From Methanobacteriota archaeon (GTDB taxonomy: Archaea; Thermoplasmatota; Poseidoniia; Poseidoniales; Poseidoniaceae): a stretch of DNA of 10,906 nt. Position 1 is the stretch's first letter, and each line of letters begins with the position of its first letter. The translations under genes were made by a program, and so were the position numbers. The notes beneath the pieces are model-generated. The model searched no databases and had not been told where the DNA came from. It saw only the letters and a list, made by a program, of their open reading frames with translations. The stretch is taken from positions 1-10,906 of the forward strand of contig PBXT01000110.1 in NCBI GenBank assembly GCA_002727695.1, read 5' to 3'. Of the stretch, positions 1 to 7,295 are shown one piece after another.

Positions 1-55
1 GAGACTGCGCCACAGATTCGCCGTTTTCTAATCCTCTGTTCGTGGTGCTAAAAGC
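1..55. other. Left-edge stub, no assignable gene
   Basis: These bases lie beyond the stop of the methyltransferase gene. One plus-strand frame is open from base 1 to a TAA at 49-51. It could be the last 16 codons of a plus-strand gene ending tail to tail with the methyltransferase, as happens at two other junctions in this window. The stretch is too short to support a call, and nothing else is visible in it. Confidence 0.15.
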
Positions 56-1285
56 CTATTGTGTTTCAAGGCACAAAAGTAGCATCGAATCGCGGGGTTG
101 TTTCGCAACAAATCCAACATGCTCTCCCCCCTTGGAAGAAAGTTGCCTGTCAAGACTTCCCTGAAGCTTTGGTTGCAACTGTGGTTCCAGTGCGACCCGA
201 AGGGTCAATTTGCCAAACCCATAATCTCTAGATGCTTCTACAAGGTGGGAAATTGTTTCTAAAGACAATTCAGAATGAACCAATTTTACAATTCTTCCAG
301 TGGCCTGCACGAGCATCTTTTCTTGATTATTATCAAAAATAATTGGCTCAGAATGATGGATTTGAGGTCTACGCCCATCGATAATGCTCCATGTGATTTC
401 TTGCCCTGGAATTAAGTCCCTTAGGAAATGTAAAGCTAGACCTGATTCAACCAATGCTGCGTCTAAAATACTGACGTACTCGCCTTTTCTTGGCGGCCTA
501 CGGTGCTCGGATATTTCTTCAAAATCTCCTTCAATTATCAATGGTTTATGTTTGAAATCTGGGGGGATGCGAACAAATCTGCGAGAGATTCCTGGTGTTG
601 ACAATTGGCCAATCCACAAAGATAGGCGATCTACTCTGCCTCTACCACGACTAGTCCACACCCAAGTTTTCCCAATATTGGGCCAAAATGATTCAACTAT
701 TTCTTCAACCTCAAGGCGTTGACTGTTATCTAATCGCGGGGACAAATCCAACAGAATCGCTGGGCCTCTTTCTCCATGATTCAGTGCGTCTTTCCATGCT
801 TCAAAAATTTCGGGTAGTTTGGGGGCCATCTCATCTAGGCCGTGAGTACGAGAGTTTCGAGGTCTTGCAGGGTCGAGGTGCAACATGGCAAATTTTTGCT
901 CTGATTCACCAATTGTTCCATCACCGATTTTAATGGTCGAGGATAGTAATGATTGTCCAAACCCATGTTCAGCTACCCTCCTGAGATTAGAATTTGCTGC
1001 CTTTGCTGTAGATTCGTCCATTTCTATGCCATAGCCCACTCTGCTTATCATGGCACAATATGCTGCTAATTGAATTCCGCTTCCGCATGCAGGGTCCAAA
1101 ATTGCGCCATCTGGCAAACCGCATTTCCTAACCATCTTTGCTCTTTCAACTGCAACCTGCCAAGGAGTAGCCAGAGGTTTAGCCTCATCTGCATAATGAA
1201 AAACCAATCCCTCTGGAGCAGTTGAATCATTCGCGGTAGGACCGCTAAGGTCTGCCTGGCTAGGACTCAACTCCAAAGTATTCAC
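56..1285 (-). CDS. Class I SAM-dependent methyltransferase, THUMP-like family
   Basis: This 409-residue protein is predicted to transfer a methyl group from S-adenosylmethionine; the substrate is unknown, with RNA most likely by family analogy. The SAM-binding motif I is DPACGSG at residues 64-70, followed by the acidic end of strand 2 (GIEMD, 86-90). LHLDPAR at 135-141 matches the DPAR signature of the bacterial and archaeal methyltransferases that carry a C-terminal THUMP-like domain. LDLSPRLD (179-186), the EYVSILDAALVESGL segment (269-283) and the Gly/Lys/Arg-containing tail (about 355-409) also resemble that family. The start is a GTG whose bases overlap the pyrE stop as GTGA, so translation is probably coupled to pyrE; the stop is TAG. 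The first 25 residues, before the conserved part, look unstructured. The methyltransferase fold is secure, the THUMP-like assignment is from memory of the family pattern, and the substrate is not known. Confidence 0.85.
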   Translation of the reverse strand: MNTLELSPSQADLSGPTANDSTAPEGLVFHYADEAKPLATPWQVAVERAKMVRKCGLPDGAILDPACGSGIQLAAYCAMISRVGYGIEMDESTAKAANSNLRRVAEHGFGQSLLSSTIKIGDGTIGESEQKFAMLHLDPARPRNSRTHGLDEMAPKLPEIFEAWKDALNHGERGPAILLDLSPRLDNSQRLEVEEIVESFWPNIGKTWVWTSRGRGRVDRLSLWIGQLSTPGISRRFVRIPPDFKHKPLIIEGDFEEISEHRRPPRKGEYVSILDAALVESGLALHFLRDLIPGQEITWSIIDGRRPQIHHSEPIIFDNNQEKMLVQATGRIVKLVHSELSLETISHLVEASRDYGFGKLTLRVALEPQLQPKLQGSLDRQLSSKGGEHVGFVAKQPRDSMLLLCLETQ

Positions 1286-1875
1286 CCAGATATATCGGAG
1301 CGAACCAATAGGCTCTCGAATGCTATTCCTGCGTCCTCAAACGCTTCTTTCCCACCTTCTTGTCGGTCTAGAATGCTGATTACTGCTACAACTTCACAGG
1401 AGGTTTCTTCCTCGATTCTCTTGACTGCTTGGATTGCAGAGCCTCCGGTCGTGGTAACGTCTTCTAGAATGATTACTCTGCCTCCTTCTGAAATTGATGC
1501 TCCCTCGATTCCCGGAGGATTGTTTGTCTTTCTTCCTCCTCGTCCTTTTGCCTGCTTGCGTACCATGAATCCTAGTCTTTCTGAAGTAAAGTCGGTTGCA
1601 ACAACTAATGCTGCCAGTGGGACTGCTCCGAGTTCTAATCCGCCTACGAAATCTGCACCGATTTCATCGCATCGAACATTCATCAATTGTCCCACAAGAC
1701 GGCCTGCTTCAGGGTGCATCATTACAGGCTTCATATCGAAAAACCAACGTGAGGTTCTACCACTGGCTAAAGTGAATGCTTCGTCATTGCCACCGTCGAG
1801 AAATGCTAATTCTCTGACTAAATCCACGAGGCGGGCCCATCGAGGGTCATCGCGTAGTTGCTGGGGAACCGACAT
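1282..1875 (-). CDS. pyrE: Orotate phosphoribosyltransferase
   Basis: PyrE joins orotate to PRPP to make orotidine 5'-monophosphate, the fifth step of de novo pyrimidine synthesis, in the cytoplasm. The protein has 197 residues, normal for the family. The PRPP-binding motif is VIILEDVTTTGGSA at 134-147, with the diagnostic acidic pair E138-D139. The orotate-side segment FTLASGR(T)S is at 34-42, and the mobile catalytic loop begins at VRKQAK (105-110). In that loop the His usually found two residues after the second Lys is Arg (R112), and the loop seems several residues longer than usual (through about 122). The start is ATG at 1875: an in-frame TAG lies one codon upstream (1879-1881), so no longer form exists. 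I see no close Shine-Dalgarno, which suggests a short-leader or leaderless transcript. The gene overlaps the following methyltransferase by 4 nt, so the two form one transcription unit. Confidence 0.95.
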   Translation of the reverse strand: MSVPQQLRDDPRWARLVDLVRELAFLDGGNDEAFTLASGRTSRWFFDMKPVMMHPEAGRLVGQLMNVRCDEIGADFVGGLELGAVPLAALVVATDFTSERLGFMVRKQAKGRGGRKTNNPPGIEGASISEGGRVIILEDVTTTGGSAIQAVKRIEEETSCEVVAVISILDRQEGGKEAFEDAGIAFESLLVRSDISG

Positions 1876-1976
1876 GTACTAGGCCATCAGTTTGAGGGGA
1901 ATGAACCTTCCCTAGGAGATATTGCATTGTGTGGTAGCCCTTATGAGCCACCTACAAGGAGCGCAGATAGTTAGCC
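1876..1976. promoter_or_regulatory. Divergent promoter region of pyrE and DP2
   Basis: This 101-bp spacer lies between two head-to-head genes and must hold both promoters unless they lie inside coding sequence. An AT-rich GATATTGC stretch near 1918-1925 is the only TATA-like candidate. Read on the minus strand (CAATATC) it sits about 45 nt before the pyrE start. AAGGAG at 1956-1961 is a ribosome-binding-site candidate for DP2, though its 15-nt spacing to the ATG is long. A short inverted repeat, GGGAA at 1897-1901 and TTCCC at 1908-1912 with a 6-nt spacer, could be an operator half-site pair but is short enough to be chance. The promoter role is inferred from gene orientation; the individual elements are weak. 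Confidence 0.35.
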
Positions 1977-4900
1977 ATGAGTCAGCAGGGCGCAAGAGAT
2001 GTTCACGACCCCCTGTTGGGTCTTGATATCGAGCGCCTTGAAAAGGAAATGGAATCATATGAAGAATGGCTCGACGAGAGAACTGAAGAGGCGTACAAAA
2101 TCGCTCAAAGAGCTAGGGCGAAGGGGTTAGATCACTCGCTTGAAGTAGAAATTCCTAGAGCCTCTGATTTGGCTAGCCGTACTGAAAAACTTCTAGTTGA
2201 GCACCTTGAAGGTGCTGAAGTTGCTGATGACATCCGTAAATTGTTGGCAGAAAATGACCGTGAAACCACCTCGATTAAAATGGCTACAATTGTTGCTAAA
2301 AGGTTCAGAGACAACGGGCACGATTTGCAAAAAAGCATCGATGTTGGACTTCGCGTAGGCCTTGCCATTCTCACTGAAGCGGTACTAGTAGCGCCACTGG
2401 AAGGTATTAGTGAAGTAAGACTATTGCCAAATCTAGACGGCAGCCAATTCCTTTCAATTCACTTTGCTGGACCTATCCGTGCAGCGGGCGGTACTGCACA
2501 GGCATTAGCGGTATTAATCGGCGATATGATTCGTCGAGAATTGAATGTAGACGCCTACAAACCAACTGATGATGAAGTTGAGAGAGTGAAAGAAGAGTTC
2601 GGATTGTACCGAGGAAATTTGCAATATCGCCCCCCTCCTGAAGAAGTGGATACAATCGTCAGAGCATGTCCAGTAATGGTTAATGGAGAATCGACGGAAG
2701 ACATTGAATGTGCCGGATATGGCCGTGTTAGAAATATTGATGAAGCAAGAATTCGAGGTGGAGTTTTGCTGGTTATTGGAGAAGGTTTGTGTCTAAAGGC
2801 TCCTAAAATTCAAAGGCATACTGAACGGTTGAAGGTCCCTGGATGGGATTTCATTTCCATATTTGCAAATAAGAACAAAGACGAAGAAAACTCTGGAGAT
2901 GGTGACGGATTCAAATCTCGCAAAGTCCCAGAAATTTCAAAATTCATGAAGGATATTATTGCAGGCCGTCCTGTTTTTGGAGCACCGTTAGAACCAGGTG
3001 GTTTTCGCCTAAGGTATGGAAGAGCGAGGCCATCAGGCCTTGCAGCTGGCTCATGTAATGCAGCATCAATGGCAGCGATGGATGATTTCATTGCAGTAGG
3101 CACTCAGATGAAAATCGAAAGGCCGGGAAAAGCATGTGCGATTACTCCTTGTGACATTGCAGAAGGGCCATGGGCTATTCTGCGAAACGGGGATTTCAAG
3201 CAATATAACGATCTCGATTCTTTCCAAAAAGACCGGAAAGAAATCTCATCAATTTGGGATAATGGTGAGTTGGTATTAGGCTATGGAGAGTTCATGGAGA
3301 ACAACAAAAACCTGGTTCCAGCAGCTTATTCGCACGATTGGTGGGCTGCAGATTTAATCGATGCATTGGACAGTGATCAAGCGGTTGATGAGTTCTGTAG
3401 AATTATTGGAACCGATAGGAAAAATATGCCGGAAGGCACACCAGGTTTACCGATAAACCAATCCACAGACTTGGATGAACGATTTCACATTCGAAGAAAG
3501 TGGAGAGATTCTCTGATTTCTCTAAATCCTTCTTGGGAATCTGTCAAAGAAATCTCAATCAGATTCGCAACCTCTCTGGTCGGCTCTCACAACCCATGGT
3601 GGCTGGATTTGCCAATTGAATGGGTTCCAGCTTTACTTCAAGCAGTAGAAACTGCGACCGTAAGAAACGGAACTCTTCGTTTCATTGATGGCGTAAAGGG
3701 GTGGAATGCCGATAAGATGGATGAATTGCGGCCGGAGTTAGAATCCGCTTTGGATTATGATTCAATCCCCGGCCCTAGTATTCAAGTTGAAGATGGAATC
3801 TTTTCCAAAACCTTGCCTCATGGATGGGTACTCAGAATCCATGGGCTCGTCAAAGGTAGCGCCCTAATGTTGGGATTGGCTCACCATCACGAGGGTGACG
3901 ACCTTGTGATTACAGAAGGCTGGGAAGCAATGTTGGATGGATTAGGATTCACAATCAAAGGTAAAGCTCCTATGCGAATAGAAGATGCTGAAGCCGTATT
4001 CAAAAACAGAATTACTGAATTGCGTAATGCCGCTACAGTTCTAGAGGAAGAGCAGAAGCGTAAAGGCGAATTGGAGCAGAAACGCTCTACGGTCAGAATT
4101 GCTGCTGAAACCGATGCAAGACAGCGAGGTTTAGGAATCGCTGAAACCGATAAAATTGGTAGAGATGCTGCAAATAAATTGCCAGATCCTGGGCCGAAAA
4201 ATCCTGAGGCGTACCTACGAGCACAGATTCTAGAAGACGATCATCAAGTAGATGGAATCTTAACTCAAATTCGACAAATTTCTCGTCTAAGGTGGGAGCA
4301 TTCTGCGCCTGTTAGAGTAGGATGTAGAATGGGTCGTCCAGAGAAGAGTGCGCCCAGAGAAAAGCCGACTGTTCATTCTCTATTCCCAATAGCACTATCA
4401 GGAGGAAATCAAAGACTGATTGCAAACTCTGCTGAGCAACAAGATTTGCGAGTAGAAATGGGAGTTCGATTCTGCACAGTTTGTGAGAAGAAATCTCCTA
4501 TGATTAAGTGCCACCATAGAAAATTAGATGATTTCGGTGAAGAAAAACCAGGAGAAGTCTGTGGAGGAAGAACCGAATTAAGAGTTTCTAGCGAAAAGCA
4601 GAACGCAAGACGTAGAGGTGAGTTACAGACAATTCGCATCGATAACTTACTCGAGGATGCTAGAATCTCATTAGGAATTGATAGAGTTCCAAAGAAGATG
4701 AAAGGACTGAAGAAACTGATGAGCAAAAATCAAACCCCCGAGGCTGTTGAAAAGGGGATTCTGCGAGCAAAACACGGGCTTCCAGTATTCAGAGATGGAA
4801 CCATTAGATTCGATATGAGCGATGTTCCTGTAACTCACTTCACACCACAAGAGATTGGAGTAGAGTGGGGTCAGTTGAAGCATCTCGGTTATACTCACGA

Positions 4901-6020
4901 TTGCTTTGGAGAGGAATTGCAAAGCGATACTCAAATGCTAGAAATCTTCCCACAGGATTTCATATTAGCAAGAAATGGGGCTGATTATTTCGTTCGAGCT
5001 GCGCAATATATTGATGAATTACTGGTTCGATTTTATGGAATGGAGCCATACTACCATGTCGAAAAACCTGAAGACCTTGTCGGGCACCTAATATGCGCAT
5101 TGGCGCCTCACACATCCGGTGGAGTTCTTTCAAGATTGATTGGCTTCTCAAATAGTTCTGGAGGATATGCACATCCACTTTTCCATGCTGCTAAGCGAAG
5201 AAACTGTGACGGCGACGAAGATGCAATTATGTTGCTAATGGACGGTTTGCTGAACTTTAGCAGAGATATTCTGCCGGCAAATCGCGGTGGTAAAATGGAT
5301 GCTCCTCTAGTTCTGACAACTAGATTGAATCCAACTGAGGTAGACAAAGAAGCCCTGAATGTAGATTCTGCATGGCACTACGAAAGGTGGTTCTACGAGG
5401 CGACCCTAGAGCAACCTCACCCAAAGACTCTTGCAGACAAAATGGACTTCATAGAACGTAGACTTGGAACAATAGGTGCAGTTCGCGGAATGGGTTACAC
5501 GCATTCAACCAAGAGCATGGCCGAAGGCCCACCTCTCTCAGCATACAAAACATTAGAGACAATGATTGACAAAATGAATGGACAACTTTCCTTGGGTCAC
5601 AGACTTCGAGGCGTAAACGTTCGTACAGTGGCGTCCAGTGTAATTCGCTCACACTTCTTACCAGATTTGAGAGGCAATCTTGTGGCATTTACTCGGCAAA
5701 AGGTTCGTTGTTTGAAGTGTGGCCATTCCTATCGAAGAATGCCATTGGCTGCAAAATGTATCCAGCCGCCCAAGCAAACGGGAAGGGGTATGAGTGCTTT
5801 CGGAGTCAAAAAGGCGGAAGGCGATATGTGTAATGGGAACCTAGCTCTTACCGTGACTGAAGGCGCTGTTAGAAAATACATCAAAGTAACAATGCACGTT
5901 ATGGAGACTTACGGGGTAGACCAATACACTAAGCAGAATGTTGAATGGCTTGCAGATAGCGTGGAAAGTCTATTCAATAACGATAATGCCAAGCAGTTAA
6001 GCTTGGCTGATTTCTTGTGA
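1977..6020 (+). CDS. polC: Archaeal DNA polymerase D, large subunit DP2
   Basis: DP2 is the catalytic subunit of the heterodimeric family D replicative polymerase found only in archaea; it extends primers at the fork with the proofreading subunit DP1, which is not in this window. It has 1347 residues, slightly longer than typical. Family landmarks in order: the N-terminal helical segment ending EAYKIAQRARAKG (about 38-50); FAGPIRAAGGTAQAL (about 163-177); FRLRYGRARPSG (about 343-354); MGRPEK (about 784-789); a four-Cys zinc site C833/C836/C845/C862; the catalytic NCDGDED at 1076-1082 with D1078 and D1080 as the expected metal ligands; a second four-Cys site C1245/C1248/C1261/C1285; and a C-terminal PCNA-interaction-like QLSLADFL at 1340-1347. 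No intein interrupts the catalytic motif, a common insertion site in other archaea. Residues about 672-750 form a charged, probably coiled-coil segment before MGRPEK. The start is ATG 1977; an in-frame TAG at 1968-1970 rules out extension. Confidence 0.97.
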   Translation: MSQQGARDVHDPLLGLDIERLEKEMESYEEWLDERTEEAYKIAQRARAKGLDHSLEVEIPRASDLASRTEKLLVEHLEGAEVADDIRKLLAENDRETTSIKMATIVAKRFRDNGHDLQKSIDVGLRVGLAILTEAVLVAPLEGISEVRLLPNLDGSQFLSIHFAGPIRAAGGTAQALAVLIGDMIRRELNVDAYKPTDDEVERVKEEFGLYRGNLQYRPPPEEVDTIVRACPVMVNGESTEDIECAGYGRVRNIDEARIRGGVLLVIGEGLCLKAPKIQRHTERLKVPGWDFISIFANKNKDEENSGDGDGFKSRKVPEISKFMKDIIAGRPVFGAPLEPGGFRLRYGRARPSGLAAGSCNAASMAAMDDFIAVGTQMKIERPGKACAITPCDIAEGPWAILRNGDFKQYNDLDSFQKDRKEISSIWDNGELVLGYGEFMENNKNLVPAAYSHDWWAADLIDALDSDQAVDEFCRIIGTDRKNMPEGTPGLPINQSTDLDERFHIRRKWRDSLISLNPSWESVKEISIRFATSLVGSHNPWWLDLPIEWVPALLQAVETATVRNGTLRFIDGVKGWNADKMDELRPELESALDYDSIPGPSIQVEDGIFSKTLPHGWVLRIHGLVKGSALMLGLAHHHEGDDLVITEGWEAMLDGLGFTIKGKAPMRIEDAEAVFKNRITELRNAATVLEEEQKRKGELEQKRSTVRIAAETDARQRGLGIAETDKIGRDAANKLPDPGPKNPEAYLRAQILEDDHQVDGILTQIRQISRLRWEHSAPVRVGCRMGRPEKSAPREKPTVHSLFPIALSGGNQRLIANSAEQQDLRVEMGVRFCTVCEKKSPMIKCHHRKLDDFGEEKPGEVCGGRTELRVSSEKQNARRRGELQTIRIDNLLEDARISLGIDRVPKKMKGLKKLMSKNQTPEAVEKGILRAKHGLPVFRDGTIRFDMSDVPVTHFTPQEIGVEWGQLKHLGYTHDCFGEELQSDTQMLEIFPQDFILARNGADYFVRAAQYIDELLVRFYGMEPYYHVEKPEDLVGHLICALAPHTSGGVLSRLIGFSNSSGGYAHPLFHAAKRRNCDGDEDAIMLLMDGLLNFSRDILPANRGGKMDAPLVLTTRLNPTEVDKEALNVDSAWHYERWFYEATLEQPHPKTLADKMDFIERRLGTIGAVRGMGYTHSTKSMAEGPPLSAYKTLETMIDKMNGQLSLGHRLRGVNVRTVASSVIRSHFLPDLRGNLVAFTRQKVRCLKCGHSYRRMPLAAKCIQPPKQTGRGMSAFGVKKAEGDMCNGNLALTVTEGAVRKYIKVTMHVMETYGVDQYTKQNVEWLADSVESLFNNDNAKQLSLADFL

Positions 6021-6587
6021 TTAATTTGGTCTTACTGGGTCTTGCCAAATTCCGTTTGATTGTGAAAATGATTCGATTTGAGGTGTAACCGAAGAATGAT
6101 TTTGCTCTATTTTCTTCTTCACAAATGCTCTAGCAAAGGTCTCACCAAATGCAATGGCTACAGTACATAACGAGAATACAATCAACCCCATAACAAAGGC
6201 GCTTTTCATTGGCCATGTTGTCAGAGTAGTGGTGGCCTCTACACCTTCATCGACAATTGTGATCACGACAAAATCGCCCTCGCCTGCAGTAGAAGAATAT
6301 GTTATGCAGCCTTCATCAGTATCCCCCTCCCATGAATAGAGTACCTCTGATTCGCTCTCAACAGTTATGCTGGCGTTATGCACCTCTCCATTGATTGATT
6401 CGAAGCAGTGTTCAATCTCATAGTCGACTTCTGAGCCGATAAGAGTGGAAAGTTCGCCTTCGCGAGATTCAGAAAAATCCGCACCTGGTCTGTTTATTTC
6501 TTGGGTTGCGCCTTGTTGACTCACGGTGTACCATCCTGTGTTTACCACTATCAGCGCGATTATCCACAAATAGTAACTACTCTTCAT
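6021..6587 (-). CDS. Two-pass membrane protein with small extracellular domain, unknown function
   Basis: I do not recognise a family. From the chosen start the protein has 188 residues. It has one hydrophobic helix at about 6-22, an acidic outer domain of roughly 100 residues (25-125), a second hydrophobic helix at about 128-148, a basic stop-transfer run (AFVKKK, 154-159) and a hydrophilic cytoplasmic tail. The outer part has just two cysteines, C61 and C94, which could form a disulfide, and one N-glycosylation sequon (NAS, 71-73). Its alternating hydrophobic stretches suggest a beta-sandwich-like fold, which is only inference. The ATG at 6587 is preferred over the in-frame TTG at 6593, because GAGGG (6598-6594 on the minus strand) stands 6 nt before the ATG. 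It overlaps the mptE 3' end by 11 nt, so it is probably co-transcribed with mptE. Its TAA stop directly abuts the DP2 stop. Confidence 0.75.
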   Translation of the reverse strand: MKSSYYLWIIALIVVNTGWYTVSQQGATQEINRPGADFSESREGELSTLIGSEVDYEIEHCFESINGEVHNASITVESESEVLYSWEGDTDEGCITYSSTAGEGDFVVITIVDEGVEATTTLTTWPMKSAFVMGLIVFSLCTVAIAFGETFARAFVKKKIEQNHSSVTPQIESFSQSNGIWQDPVRPN

Positions 6588-7242
6588 CGTCAACCCTCAA
6601 GGAAAGAATTTGTAACACTTTAGACATCCACTTCAACTTGATTAGTTTTCGTTTTTCATCTGTTACTCCAGACCACTGGCCAACATCATCTGTTGAGAAC
6701 CCAATTAATTCTACTTCTGTCGCGCCTAAAGCAAACGCAACACATACTGCTCTGTCGCCGTCTGTAAATCCACCCGGGTTGTGCATTCCATCAATTTCAA
6801 ATGGAGTTTGATGAGTCAATAACACCTCTTGATTTTCATCAATTATCGATAATATTCTTGTCCATGAATCTTGATTGTCCCCATGTGCGTGAAGGCAGAT
6901 TGGGATCCCTTTGTTTAGCGCTTTCTCGAGATGAGGGGTGCCGTCTCCATCCGTAACAATCAATGCTACCTTGGAAAGGTCTGAAACTGCGCCGATTGCC
7001 CCATCCGCAACTATCGCAGGGTATTCTGGAATAATCCCAGGAGATGCTGCTGCACCAATGACCGTTACTTTCGACTCGAAACTCAGTAAGGGAGGGGGAT
7101 TATTACATTGCGAAACTAGAGATTTCGCGCTTTCATAATCGGGTTCGAGGCCCCAGCCGAAAGATTCTCTGATCTCATCTTGAATGAGAATCAAATCATG
7201 ATTCACTGGCTTCATCGCACCGTCCACAGCGATGCCCCACAT
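6577..7242 (-). CDS. mptE: 6-hydroxymethyl-7,8-dihydropterin pyrophosphokinase, MptE type
   Basis: MptE activates 6-hydroxymethyl-7,8-dihydropterin with ATP to its pyrophosphate, the step before coupling to the aryl moiety of methanopterin or archaeal folate-type cofactors. This archaeal enzyme is unrelated to bacterial FolK. The 221-residue length fits the family. Visible motifs are TDGDG (97-101, the acidic metal site), HAHGDN (118-123), NPGGFTDGDRAV (155-166), LGATEVELIGFS (172-183) and the Lys-rich helix KLIKLKW (199-205), all matching the COG1634/DUF115-like family. The start is ATG 7242; an in-frame TGA at 7255-7257 excludes a longer form, and M10 is an alternative. No close Shine-Dalgarno precedes it: a GAGGAGG sequence on this strand lies 19 nt upstream, too far for normal use. 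The gene is head to head with priL and overlaps the next membrane-protein gene. The final cofactor in this organism cannot be told from this gene alone. Confidence 0.9.
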   Translation of the reverse strand: MWGIAVDGAMKPVNHDLILIQDEIRESFGWGLEPDYESAKSLVSQCNNPPPLLSFESKVTVIGAAASPGIIPEYPAIVADGAIGAVSDLSKVALIVTDGDGTPHLEKALNKGIPICLHAHGDNQDSWTRILSIIDENQEVLLTHQTPFEIDGMHNPGGFTDGDRAVCVAFALGATEVELIGFSTDDVGQWSGVTDEKRKLIKLKWMSKVLQILSLRVDDEE

Positions 7243-7295
7243 GAATGAGAGGGTTCAAATGCCTCCTCTTGGAATTATACTTCGTGCCAAAGCCG
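7243..7295. promoter_or_regulatory. Compact divergent promoter between mptE and priL
   Basis: This is a 53-bp spacer between divergent starts, if priL begins at 7296. The only TATA-like element is GGAATTATACTT at about 7270-7281. Read on the minus strand it contains TATAAT and lies about 33 nt before the mptE start, giving room for a short leader. On the plus strand its centre is about 20 nt before the priL ATG, a little short for a leaderless start. A single element serving both genes is therefore plausible but unproven. Confidence 0.4.

Noticed and set aside
384..933. Two overlapping plus-strand open frames opposite the methyltransferase gene
   Set aside because: They are antisense to conserved methyltransferase motifs, have no recognisable domain and no ribosome binding site that stands out.
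1373..1882. A 169-codon open frame on the plus strand opposite pyrE
   Set aside because: It lies antisense to a well-supported pyrE, its translation is Ser/Pro/Thr-rich with no domain, and its composition is typical of a mirror frame of a real gene.
1897..1912. Inverted repeat GGGAA/TTCCC in the pyrE-DP2 spacer as an operator
   Set aside because: Five-base arms with a 6-nt spacer are expected by chance at this length, and no second copy is seen elsewhere in the window.
7262..7268. GAGGAGG on the minus strand as the mptE ribosome binding site
   Set aside because: It lies 19 nt before the mptE ATG and an in-frame TGA (7255-7257) falls between them, so it cannot serve a start at normal spacing.
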